A DNA stretch of 64,000 nucleotides. Origin: Ditylenchus dipsaci. Taxonomy: Eukaryota > Nematoda > Chromadorea > Rhabditida > Anguinidae. The DNA is taken from positions 992,001-1,056,000 of the forward strand of contig SADC01000886.1 in the NCBI GenBank assembly GCA_004194705.1, given 5' to 3'. Positions 51,795-63,009 of this stretch are shown here, piece by piece (the first letter of the stretch is position 1; each line of letters starts with the position of its first letter). The position numbers were made by a program, and so were the translations under genes. The notes under the pieces were generated by a model that was not told the origin of the DNA, did not search any database, and worked only from the letters and a program-made list of their open reading frames with translations.

Positions 51795-54700
51795 ATGTTA
51801 ATTTTAACAAACTGGTTACTGTACATATTAATTCTAAAAACTATTGATGCTACCGAAAATTTTTGCTGTTGAACAAGAGACTGTCCAACAATTATGTTGT
51901 GATTTCTATAGTTGCAGACCAAGAACCTTTGCTATTTAGTCCACTTAAGATTAGAATTGATTGTAAAATTGACGGACAGCTTGTGCAGCAGACACATGAA
52001 AATTGTTCACACTCAATTGTGGAATTAAGACATCGACCATTCGAACAATTCTTGCCTAGGCCAGTGCTCAGCAACGCTCAAGAACTGGATTATGACGTGG
52101 AAGATGGCAGTAGAGTATTAACTACACTCTATTATAAAGATAATAGAGACTTACAGTTCGAATGTATACACTTTTTAAGACCTGGGCTGTATGGAGTTGG
52201 CATTCAAGGAGGCAATCAGGTTAGTTTAAATACAATGTTGCAGAATCGTCGAAACAGGACACTTCTAAACAGTCTTGAGGAATCCTTAATTTACGGCTTC
52301 GGCTCCTGCTCCAGCTCCCAGATTTTTAATTTTCAGCTCCGGCTCCAGCTCCTGCTCCGAGCTTTTGAAAAATTCGCTCCAGCTCCGGCTCCGAGCTTTC
52401 AAAAAATTTTGCTCCAGCTCCGGCTCTGAGCTTTAAAAAATTTGCTCCAGCGCCGGCTCCGGCTCCGAGCCGGAGCTGAAGCCGGAGCTTTTATGGCTCT
52501 TTTTTATAAGATATTATTGCCGCCAAAAAGTGGTAGTTGCAGCATAGAGCACGAATAAATTCATTGGTTTATTTGTGGTTTTTACCACAGTAAAGTTTAA
52601 TTTTCTATCTCTTTTCCTCTCCTCTAGTTCGTAAAGTTCGGACGGGTGTTTGTCGTTGAAGTGAGGAAAAAAATTCGACCCTACTTGGATATACCCCCCC
52701 CCCTAAAATCAACTTTTTTTAAAAGTGTTTCCAAACACCTTATATCGACCTGAAATGGCCTCAGAAGTTCAAAAAAGACATTATTTTTAAGTTCTAGTCA
52801 ATAAAAAATCGAGTTCTGGACACTTTTGAATTTTGACTTTTTACCTGTTTTATCATGTTTTGGTCACTGGAGCTGGGCAAAAATAGTCTCTAAATGAATT
52901 TTGATCAAAAGTCTTGCTCGGAATTATGTCTAAGGTAAGTGAGTGCGCGCATCTCTAACCAACCAAGCCCCCTGCGCCCCCGAAGGGGGCGCAGGGGGCT
53001 TGGTTGCTTGGGGTTGAGATACGCACACCCACATACCTTAGACGCAAATCACTCGGAAGTGACTCTGGATGCATAAAAATGTATGCATACCAGAGTTTAT
53101 TTATGCGGTAGGCCCCAGTCAACAAAACTATGTTCAACATCTTCCTTTTTGTTTAATATTGGTTTCTTTTTGGTCCATTTCCACCCAAATACAGACCTAA
53201 ATCCCTTGAAAAATGGTCAAAATGGGTGATTTCGGGTGGTCCAGAAACTCGATTTTTTATTGACCAGAACTCAAAATAATGTCTTTTTTGAGCTTCTGAG
53301 GCGATTTTAGGTCGATATAGGGTGTTTGGGAACATTTTAAAAAAAGTTGATTTGGGGGGGGGGTATATCCAAGTAGCGCCAAAAATTCTTTTCGAGCGCG
53401 ATGTTTGTTGAGCATACACTGCACTTTCCGTTGGAAAATTCTTTCTCAACAAGAGCGTATAGTTCTAAATACCGGGAGATTAGATCGATTAAATGCACCA
53501 TTCATTACATGCCTTGTTCTCGCATCCTTTTTCTGGGTTGCTTCTTAGATTCTCCATCATCTCCTGGGGCTAATATGCTTTGAAAGCAGATCAAAATAAC
53601 CAAAATACAAATCAATTTCATTGCTCAATGATCCACAAGCCAAATCATTAGTTTAGCAAAATGAACCAATTTACATTGCGCCGAAACAAAATGCCAGATT
53701 TACACTATTTCAAATTAAATTTTCCTAATTTTTGGCCTCGGCTCCGAAAAATTTTGCAGCTCCGGCTCCAGCTCCGAGATTTATAATTTTCAGCTCTAGC
53801 TCCGGCTCCAGCTCCGAGCTTTCAAAAAATTCGCTTCAGCTCCGGCTCCGGCTCGGAGCCGGAGCTGGAGCCGGAGCTGTCCCCAAGACTGCTTCTAAAA
53901 GGCTACGTTAGACCATAAATTTTCAATTTTGTAACCGAAAATTCGACTTTTTCTGAGGACAACTATATCGGATAGTTTTGCAAAAACAATTATAACTTTA
54001 GTTGCTGTTTAGAATTGGGTAAAAAGTCTCTCAAAACCACAATATACACCTCATGGTATATGAACGCAATAAGTAGCAAAAAAATTTTGCTCAACATTCA
54101 AAAAAAAACACGAGACTTTTACATGAAATCGGGGTGGAGGAGCGAAAATGCGACGTTCTTTCTGACATCTAACCACTACGCTCGGGGGAACCTATATTTA
54201 AGTTAGAGACATTTATATTCTGATAAAACTCTGTGAAATAAAAATTTGGCGCATGAAAATGTTTTATAAATAAAAATCTTAAATTCGTGTGAAGATTCAC
54301 ATCGTAGCATTAGCAAAATTTCAGACGCTTCCAAAGTGGATTTCTATAAACTCGACTTCTCCTGACCAACATCCTCAACTTCAGCTCAGGAATGACTCCA
54401 TTTTTCCACATTGTCAAAGTGGTTTGATTGTTTCCTGGGTACTGCCTAACTGTAGTCTCCAAATATTGCATGTACTCGACTTTCGCATCAGAGTATGGGC
54501 AATAAATAGTGGCAGCATGGAAGAATCACTGATGGAAGAATTTCCACTAAATTCTGTTGCAAAAGGCAACACTATAGCTATACCTTGTGCTCAGTTCGAT
54601 ATTATCTTCTCCAAATTCTGCTTTGAACTCATATCTATTGAGAAAAAAACCAAGCATTTTGAACTATGGGACAAAAAATGCGTCAGCACAGAGCCGGGTG

Positions 54701-57700
54701 AGTGCCTTTTTACATTATTAATACAAAATATTGCACTGTAAAATTTTCTCTTTTTCTTATCTGCCGTATTTTTGGGGATGTTCTTGATGAATTACTTATC
54801 GTCATTCTTTTGTTTTTTAATTCCAAAAAAAAAATTCAGCTGATTGTCAGCTAATGTAGGACTAAACAATTTTAGACTAGCTCAAAATCAACTTTAAAAC
54901 CATTTTTTATCATTCTTGTGCTTAAAGGGGGGGGGAAGCCATTTAGGTTTGAAAAAGTGGCTTCCATGGCGCAGTGCGTAAGTGTTCGCGTTTTTGGCCC
55001 AAAATGGTGTTTTTTTGGTGTTGCAGGTTCAATCCCACGTAGGGGCACACTATTTTTTTGCCTTGTTTGGCCAGTTTAGAGGTAATTTGGCTTGCTGATC
55101 ACGAATCTGGCGTCAAAAAAGTTTAATTACCTCTAAAATGGCCAAACAAGCCAAAAAAAATAGTGTGCCCCTACGTGGGATTGAACCTGCAACACCAAAA
55201 AAAACACCATTTTGGGCCAAAAAACGCGAACACTTACGCACTGCGCCATGGAAGCCACTTTTTCAAACCTAAATAGCTTCCCCCCACCCCTTTAAGGGTC
55301 GAGACGAGTAAAAACATGTTTTTAGGGAGCCGAACACCAATTTTTTTTGCCAAACTTTGAACTTTAAAAGCATGAAGTTGGCCGAAAGAGCTTTACAAAA
55401 AGGTTCTCTCCACTTACTGTTTGTCAAAATTGCTTTTACAAAATATAAGTAAAATGAAAAGTGGTAAAGAATGCTCATCTAGCATGCAAATTGCCCAAAA
55501 TTATTATTTTTGCTCTCATTGTAATCTGTTTTGGCGGGCATACATCTTTATTATTGTGTACAGAAAGAGGAATACTTTATGTGCTCCAGTTTAATGGACC
55601 ATATGTTGTCATCATAATTTAGTATTGTTCTTTTGTGACCTTTTGTTTCGCGAACAAGTCGGAGGGTGTACACCTCGTTGAAAAACACAAGTCACTAAAC
55701 ACAAGACACAAAAGTCGTTGAAAAACACCATTTATGCTGTACTCAGCCATAATAATACTTAAAATAGGCACCTTCCGAGTCTGGGTGGATCTCAAAATTT
55801 TTGGGAACCAAAATCGAAAAAAAAACTAACCAAAAGCGATTACCCTACTTACTCTAATGAACACGCCCCTCCTAAATTCAAAATTTTTTTGTTTATGGCT
55901 CATTTTTTAAGATTTTTGTCAGAAAAGCTACCACTCATTTTGGTGGTATAGGTGGCGAATTGACTGATATAAGTCTTCAAAAAAGGGATCAGAAACATGA
56001 TACCGAGAACACGGTCGTGAGTACAAGTGCAAAATATTTGCCCTGATCTGGGGTTTAGAGTCTTTGGTGTGGCTAATTATTGAAGGGTATATGTGACTCT
56101 TAGGCGTTTTTAGTGACAAAAAATAAGCAAAAAAGAGACACTCACTTATGGAAGCTAACTAAAAGAAAAAAAAACAGTCGCCTAAATTCTAGCAATTCCT
56201 GCTTATTTCTTGAGTTTTAATCACTCGTTAATCACTCATTTACCGATTCAGCTCTAAAGTATTTTAATTGGACTGTTGAACTTCTAGCACAAGTCAAAAT
56301 TTGAGTGGGAAACTATTGGAAGCCTGAGAAGCAATAATTGACATCGTTATAGGCATATTTATAGGCCAAGGGGATAAGAAATTGAATTAGCTGGCAATTG
56401 AAATATGGGGTGACATACATATATATACATGGCTTTCTTGGCCTATACTAATTAATCCTGCTGCGTTTGCATGGATTTGTTGTATTGACAAGCAAAGCTG
56501 AGGGATAGAAAGCAATTGAAAAGTTTGTATACTAAAATTATAGGAAAGATTATAATTTTTTTTAAATTCAATTTTTCGCTTTATTTTTATAGGACCGTAA
56601 TACTGAAAGTTCAAAGTTTTAGTCTGATTTTTCCAAAAAAAATATTTTTTGACGACAAACTTTTCAATAATTCAATTAGAATTTCAAAGCATTTTAGGCG
56701 GAGCTCTAATTTTTTAATGATTAGACGCTATAAAAAATTAAATTTATGTAATTCATTTAATATAAGGTCTCCCTAAAAGTGACAAAACTGACAAAACATA
56801 TCTTATTTGTTAATTTTAAAATGTCATTTTGGTACTATATTTTGCTATGTAAACAAAACTCGGAATTTAATTTTATGAATGTTTAATTTTTCAAAAACCT
56901 CCCTTGTTTTTACTCGTTTTGTTGATGATTTTATCCTACGTTTAAAAACTAGAAAGAAAACTTTTATTAGATCAGGTAGAATGCGCATAGGAAATTTTCA
57001 AGGGAAAAAAATTCTACCCTCGCCTTTTTTCGGTGTAGCACACTCAGTGTTCTCATAATCGAAATCGAAGTCGAAATCGCATTTAGGGCCATTTAGACTG
57101 TATTGTACATCAAAACCATAGTAAAGGGATCAAAAACAATATTTTTGCTCGTTTTCTGGTGGAAACGACTATGATTTATATCTCAAATCCATGATTTCGA
57201 TTTGGACTTCGATTTCGACTTCGACTTCGATTTAGATTTCGACTCCGATTATGAAAACACTCAGCACACTGATGTGCCCCTTTAAGGCAAAATATGTTAT
57301 TATTTTACTAAGAAATATTTTAATTGTCTTATAACTTTAGTTTTCAGTCTCTTCTCAACATCAACACCTCGAAAGCAGCTGGTCTGAGTGGTCAGCTTGG
57401 TCCAAATGTTCTTCCAGGGGATTTTCAAATCCACAAACAGGCTACAGAAAACGAAGGAGGCATTGTATTGGCGTTCACACTAATACTTATGTAGCATCTC
57501 CATCCAAAGACAACTTTTGCCCGGATATATGCTTCACAAAGAAAACTGCAGTTTAATCACCAGAAATGTAGATAAATTTTTATTTCCGGTGCCTATGCAA
57601 TTGAATGTGCGACCTGGAAATGCCTCTAACAATATTTCTGGTGGCTGTGAATGCGGTTGTGATCTCCGAAAATCAGTTGGCTTAATCTACATTGGCTCCT

Positions 57701-60651
57701 GGAACTGTTCTGTGAACAATACTCTGAAATGGACTTTAAAGACCACACCAGGACAAAAATATACGCTTGAAGTTCTTCTACTCTTTACTGCCACAAATGG
57801 GCGATTAAAAGCAAGAGTGTTGAGGAAAAGCTTCAACTGCTCCGAAATAACCAAATGGTGGGTACTTTTTGAGAAATCCCCAAGAAATTTTCACTATTTC
57901 AAACAGCCCTAATTTTTTTCTGCGCTGAATTTTGATGAAATATTTTTTGCAGTCATCTCACAAAAAATACCTATTGCCCAAAGCACGATTTTTGATTGGT
58001 TTTCCTGCAGCTTGGGCCTTGCATAACCAGGGGATATTGCGAAACTACAGGGGAACAAGCAAAAATAATGTTTTGACATTATACACCAAATAAGAGAAGA
58101 TGACTAGGGTAAACAGAATTTCGAGATCATATCACAGACAAAGTTACAACTTTTAAAGTCGGCTGAATTTTCAGGGCCAGCTTGTAATAGTATGGTTTAA
58201 TGACCATGCCATCTAGGGCCACGAAAAATTTCGACTTTTTTTTGAATTCGCGGGGGACAGCTAAATTACTGCAAAAAAAATATTTCAAAATTCTGAACCA
58301 TCTTATAGTCGAATCTACCGTTGCTTGAACCGGCAACATCACATTATGTAGCTTAATTATTGCATTACTTACTTATAGTGGTACAGAACTTTTTTCAACC
58401 AATTAATATAAATTGAAACTTTTTAATTTAATTTAACTAAAAAATAATCCAAAGAACATTTTGGCAGTAATTTAGCTGTGCCGCAAATTCAAAAAATCCG
58501 AATTTCTTTTAAAAAGACTCATATTTAATATCTACACCTAGCTAAAATGTTTATTAAGGAAGTGTTCTGGTCGAACGAAGACGTAGAGTTTGCCAGCAAA
58601 GACACGTATGTGTTGCGTGAACCTGTTTGGGATGATGTTACCGTCCAGTTCACTAGGACCTCTTTAGGCAGTGTTTTTCAAAGAACACACGCCAACGGAA
58701 TATATTTGGACTACAAACTGAATCCAAGTATAACTTAATATATTTCTTAAATACACAGCTTGGTAAAAAGGTTTTTTAGTTGAAGAAATTGGCATTAGTG
58801 ACACCCTCGCAAGACTGATTTTGGGAAATCTAGCTAATTTGGGAAGCCACTTCTTTGATTGTGACAGCGGAAAAACCTTGGCATTTCCTGAGTCTAACTG
58901 CAAAAAAGTAGTGGCGATGGTAACTGCACTTGGCTGCCTTATGCTAGCATTGTTGTTAGTAGTTATTCCACCTTTGTGTTGTACAGGTAAATTTTTTTAT
59001 TCAAAAATAAAAACCAAAAACTGAATTAGTCAAAATTTTATACAAGCCCTACAAAAAATTACCCAAAAATACTTTCAATTCCAAAGCCCCTCCTAGAGGG
59101 GCGGGGTTTTTAGAGAGAGGGAAATTAATAGAGAGGGTAGGGATCATTAGAGTAAATACGGCATGTGTATATTTTTTGTGAAAAATAAACACTTCGCATA
59201 AGTCGGGCTAGTAAAACACTTATGCAGTAGTATGTAAATATGCTGAACTGGTTTTTTTTAAAAAATCTTTTTTTTTTGAGGAGATTTCTGGTTACGGAAA
59301 ACGATAATAATGCACTGTTTTTCAGCGCAAAAACTGCAGTGTTTAAAAAATACAAATAAAAACAACAGAAAAAAGTTCCATAAAAATTAGCTTAGAGGAC
59401 CAAGGCAAATTACTAGGGGGAAATGGTTTTTTTTAAGCAAGAAGATGAGGGGGTAGTTCTTTATCATTCTTTATGAATCGCCTTTAGCCTAATGTGGTTT
59501 GCCAAACTACACCTTGCTCTTCCAACTTTATTATGTTTCAATGGTCTACAGTCTTCATAAAAATTCCAATTTCTTCTACCATATTTTGGCTTTTATTCGA
59601 TTTACTATAGATCCTTGGCCATTGATTGTATGATGCTTTCGAATAATTCTTGTTTTTTTTGTTTTCTTTATCTTTTATTGGCATTTCATAAAATCTTTCG
59701 AGGAATTTTAAAATGATCACATTTAGTCACTTCAAAAGAAGGGAACTAATAGAGTAAACAAGAGAAGCAATTTTTTTCAACATTATTTTAAAGCTGCTCG
59801 ATAAAACTAAAAATAAACTATTTATTTTTAGTTATTACCAAAAAATATAAACTATTAAAAATAAACTATTTATTTTTAGTTATTACCAAAAAATACACTG
59901 AACATCTTATTGAACTTCACCGCAGGAAAAGGGTAGAACATCTTCTGACTCAGATGCTCTAATCTCTTCGTATAGCCAAAGGTAAACAAGATGTGTATCG
60001 TAAAGTCAGCAATCCTAATCTCTTTAAGGTCGGACATGCAACGTTCAGGCGATACTGATTGCACACATCTGGCTTCAACCCACCAACCCACAACTTCTGT
60101 GCAAATTGTTGCACCAGTGTCAACTGTGGGAAGGATTTCTCAAAGTATATTTTTTATTTCATACCTAGGGATTCCGATCAAGGAGGTCCGGGGTAGGGAC
60201 TAGTAATTATCTGAGAACAAACCGTAGCCATTCAATTTTTTTATCTATTAGTAATTTTATCGCAGGATCCATCGGCATTCAACTAAGCAGACAATCCACT
60301 CCAAGATCAACTTCCCGTTGTCTAGCCAATATATCACAGCCAGTAAGTAGCACAACTGGTAGTTCAAGTGCGAAAACAAGGAGATCAGCAGCTGCTTCAC
60401 TCAACAATTCAGCCACAGGAGGTGAAGAAGAAGAGGAAGGCGAATTGGAATATGACTACTACGAACCTGCCCATCTACCCTTTTTGGGCAACAGTGATGA
60501 TAAGGGAGGACTGCTGGAAGAGTATCAATTTATCTCCCAAATAGACATAGATCAAATTGTCAGGAGAGAAACAAGTGGTTGGCTCCAGGAATTGGAGCAG
60601 CAGAATAAAGACAAGTTGGTACAAAAACAGGATGCACATACTCAAATTTAG
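51795..60651 (+). CDS. Single-pass receptor-like protein with TSP1 and CUB-like domains
   Basis: Six exons: 51795-52219, 54325-54697, 57348-57861, about 58559-58727, 58780-58986, 60266-60651. An N-terminal signal peptide (MLILTNWLLYILILKTIDA) precedes about 120 extracellular residues. Exon 2 is FN3-like (SWVLPN, FRIRVWAIN, SKFCFELISIE). Exon 3 has a TSP1 repeat (SSWSEWSAWSKCSS, YRKRRRHC, CPG....E.C) and then a CUB-like stretch (GGCECGCDLRKSVG, LKWTLKTTPGQKYTLEV). A membrane span (VVAMVTALGCLMLALLLVVI) lies in exon 5. The tail has EEEEEGELEYDYYEPAHLPF. Phases agree at exons 4/5 and 5/6. One base seems missing at 51862 and at 57520. Total is about 700 residues. The layout recalls THSD1-like proteins, but that is inference. 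Confidence 0.8.
52270..53890. mobile_element. Nested foldback with GGCTCC-AGCTCC hexamer arms, in intron 1 of the receptor gene
   Basis: The left arm 52290-52495 and right arm 53735-53885 are built from alternating GGCTCC and AGCTCC units, interrupted by GAGCTTTCAAAAAATT and ending in the palindrome GCTCCGAGCCGGAGC. Inside is a second inverted pair (about 52675-52830 against 53235-53370: AAACACCTTATATCGACCTG and its inverse). At the centre (52927-53045) is a third palindrome, AAGCCCCCTGCGCCCCCGAA. The intron is otherwise short on unique sequence. Confidence 0.85.
54926..55291. mobile_element. TTAA-flanked foldback with a tRNA-like segment in each arm, intron 2
   Basis: TTAA at 54922-54925 and 55292-55295. 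The arms AGGGGGGGGGAAGCC...GGCTTCCATGGCGCAGTGCG and inverse are about 165 bp. Each arm holds box A-like TGGCGCAGTGCG and box B-like AGGTTCAATCCC in tRNA order, with an insert GTGTTTTTTTGGTGTTG between. The loop is about 30 bp around 55100. Confidence 0.85.
55300..57030. other. Rest of receptor intron 2; little structure
   Basis: AT-rich, with a direct repeat of CGTTGAAAAACAC at 55677 and 55714. No exon with plausible splice sites was found. The 86-codon frame at 56516-56776 is Lys/Phe-rich and looks incidental. Confidence 0.4.
57046..57268. repeat. Foldback with (GTCGAA)n arms, copy 3 of the hexamer type
   Basis: GTGTTCTCATAATCGAAATC then GAAGTCGAAATCGC at the left; GATTTCGACTTCGACTTCGA then ATTATGAAAACACTCA at the right. 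The outer GTGTTCTCA..AT matches the GTTCTCACAATG punctuation of 16848-17548. A TTAA preceded by GTGCCCC follows at 57282. Confidence 0.75.
58186..58510. repeat. Foldback of the GAATTCGCGGGGGACA group, receptor intron 3
   Basis: TTTTTTTGAATTCGCGGGGG and CAGCTAAATTACTGCAAAA are mirrored at 58465-58500 (GCAGTAATTTAGCTG, GCAAATTCAAAAAA). The interior TAGTCGAATCTACCGTTGC is a diverged version of the sequence in the TTAA MITEs at 46897 and 48757. Confidence 0.6.
59800..59900. repeat. Direct repeat, about 55 bp x 2
   Basis: AAAATAAACTATTTATTTTT followed by AGTTATTACCAAAAAATA occurs twice in tandem (near 59808 and 59858) within receptor intron 5. Confidence 0.75.
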
Positions 60652-61299
60652 ACTACAGTCATACTTTTGTTCTAATTAAGTTTTATTTATTGGTTCTACA
60701 GAGTGATTCAAATTTTCCAAACTATTTGAGTCGACCATAGCTTCTTGAATTTACCGCCTTTCGCGGGGCCACTGGGGCCAGTCCAAAGACGCAGCGTGGA
60801 AGCCATTGTGAATATTGAATGAAAGAGGAAATTTTTCTTTGAAAATCTTGTCGTTTTTTTAGAATTTTTTGTCTTATGGAATAAAGTGATGCTATGCTTT
60901 TTTAGTACCATACAAGCTTCTAATATCTCATGTATCGAATAAGAAAAATATCTCAGCAAAATGTAGTACATTCAAAAAATTGTGGCCGTTTGAAAAATTT
61001 GTTTGGAATAGTTTGAAATTTTTTTTTCTAATTGTTTGGAGAATTTGAACCAGCCTGTATCCCACTACGTTGTGCTAATGTATGCCTTGGCCCTGTGCTG
61101 TTTTTTTATGGAAAAAGACCTTAGTCACCCCTGTTCATTATGTTTAAGGTAACATGGTGATTATGGTGACTATCTTTAACATGATTACTTTAAACATGAT
61201 CACCTTTAACACAACAGAGGGCACCAAGGCATTTTTTAACAAAAAACAACAAAGGCAATAGTGGGATATAACCAGAATATTTATTTGTAAAAAAATTAA

Positions 61300-61585
61300 T
61301 TGAATTATATTTTTAGCAGAGTCAACTTCAAATAGATTTATCTCTAAGATTTCGTCGTCAAAAAATTTTCTGGCTGACCACATGGTAGAATTTTTTTCTC
61401 AACTTTCTGATAGTGTCTTTGGTTTTTCGATACAAGTTCGAATTATAAATCAACCTGATTATTTTATGAAAATATCGTGTTTTAATTAAACCAACAGCTT
61501 CTTCTAACAAAGGGTTATTTGGGAAATGAACAACAACAAAATCAGAGTTCTTGCAGCTTTTTGGACTGCACTGAATAAAAAAATT
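61300..61585 (-). CDS. Candidate exon, unrecognised
   Basis: After a TTATTCAG acceptor (61573) the minus strand reads CSPKSCKNSDFVVVHFPNNP and LIKTRYFHKIIRLIYNSNLY then RKLRKKFYHVVSQK. A shift near 61380 would continue FDDEILEINLFEVDSAKNII. It is basic and helical, and no family was identified. The strand and extent are uncertain. Confidence 0.3.
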
Positions 61586-62504
61586 AAACAATTATTTAAA
61601 AAATCTTTTAATTGCCTTCTGATTTCAATGCACTCTTAAAGTTAGTTTTTTACAATAACTTCTTCTCTTGTGAAAGTCTACTGTTTTCTTATTTACGTTA
61701 ATCATGTTGAGCCATTTGATACCTTATTAAAAATTAGTAGAATGCTTGTTCAAAAATAATTCAGAAAAATGTCGAGAACAAAAGGTTTACAACTTTGCAA
61801 AGAAAAGTCACATTTTACATCAAAAACCATTTAGTCACCTAAGACCACAATACAATGCATTATTAACGTTTAATTATAGTTAAATCTCAATTTTCAAACG
61901 CGTGTTTACTTCCTAAAATAGACTCCATAGTAGAAAGTTAGCCATATGTTGCCTTGTTAGCAAAAAAACATTTATTGTAGCTAAAAAATTTTCAAAAAGT
62001 GCTCAAATTTTTGATATTTTGCAAATTACGAGAAAGTACTTATTTAAACTCACTCAACTGTAAAAAATTATTAGTTTTGAAAATAGTCTGGTATATAAGA
62101 TGTATTTGAATATTAAATGGAAAAATTCTAGGAAATATGTAAGTGCTGTTTATTTAAATTGTAAGCGAAAAATTAATCAAAAAATGCTACAAATTTTCTT
62201 AATGCAGTCTTGGGGCCTCCTAGTGAGCCCTCCTAGTCATTTTGCTTTGGTACGACAAGCAAAATGTCTTTTAATTTAATTTTTTCTACAAGTGAGGTTA
62301 TTTGTGATAATTCATGAAAACCAGAAAACAACACTTGTATTTATGGACGACAGTGGGGAGAGGCCAAGGCGAAATGACTCAGGGGAGCACAACATTCGGA
62401 CACTGATTTGGATAATTGAAGTCCTTCGAGAAAATCAGAGAAAATTCGGAATCAAATAAAAAAGTCGCACAAGAAGTTGGTCAAAAAATGATGGGAGGAG
62501 ATAT

Positions 62505-62640
62505 AGTCCAACCTCGTTATAGTGACACACCTGAGCAGGTCATGACAGAGAAAAAGCCCCGATTGGGTATAGTGAGACCCTCGTTGTAGTGACATCCAAA
62601 TGTCGGTCACCAGGGGTGTCACTATAACCAGGTTTGGCTG
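62505..62640. repeat. Small TA-type MITE with TATAGTGACACCC units
   Basis: GTCCAACCTCGTTATAGTGA at the left and GTCACTATAACCAGGTTTGGCTG at the right. TATAGTGAGACCCTCGTTG and variants occur four times, the same pattern of repeated terminal units seen at 34409 and 35087. Confidence 0.65.
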
Positions 62641-62734
62641 TGATGAGAACTGACAACATGGACAGGAGGCTGACGACGAAAAAAAAAGCGTTGTTAATCT
62701 TTTGGGACGTCCAATAAATTGTTGTCATGCAAGT

Positions 62735-62770
62735 TAGGTATGTAACGAACGTTTAGACCGTTCGTTATAA
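62735..62770. repeat. Short palindrome ATAACGAACG...CGTTCGTTAT type
   Basis: GTAACGAACGTTTAGACCG is followed by its near inverse CGGTCTAAACGTTCGTTA-like bases (62740-62770). It could be an element end; no partner terminus was found. Confidence 0.35.
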
Positions 62771-63009
62771 AAAAAATGCTGAAACGTTCCTTTACCGAAA
62801 TTTGAGTCACCCTGTACATACCCTAGCACTGATACTAATAAGAAACTACAATTTCATCGACACAGACTAAAACTTTGCATTTGTTGACTTTTCAAGCATG
62901 CTAAAGAAATTGTATTCTCACTTTTATAATTGACTAAAATGTCTGAAAATATTTAGTATTCAAAAAAATTCACTAAAATTCTAAGCGTCGTGATTTTATA
63001 TTCGCTAAA

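Noticed and set aside
54961..55260. Pair of divergent tRNA genes
   Set aside because: The two are mirror images in foldback arms, with a long insert between box A and box B and no acceptor stem.
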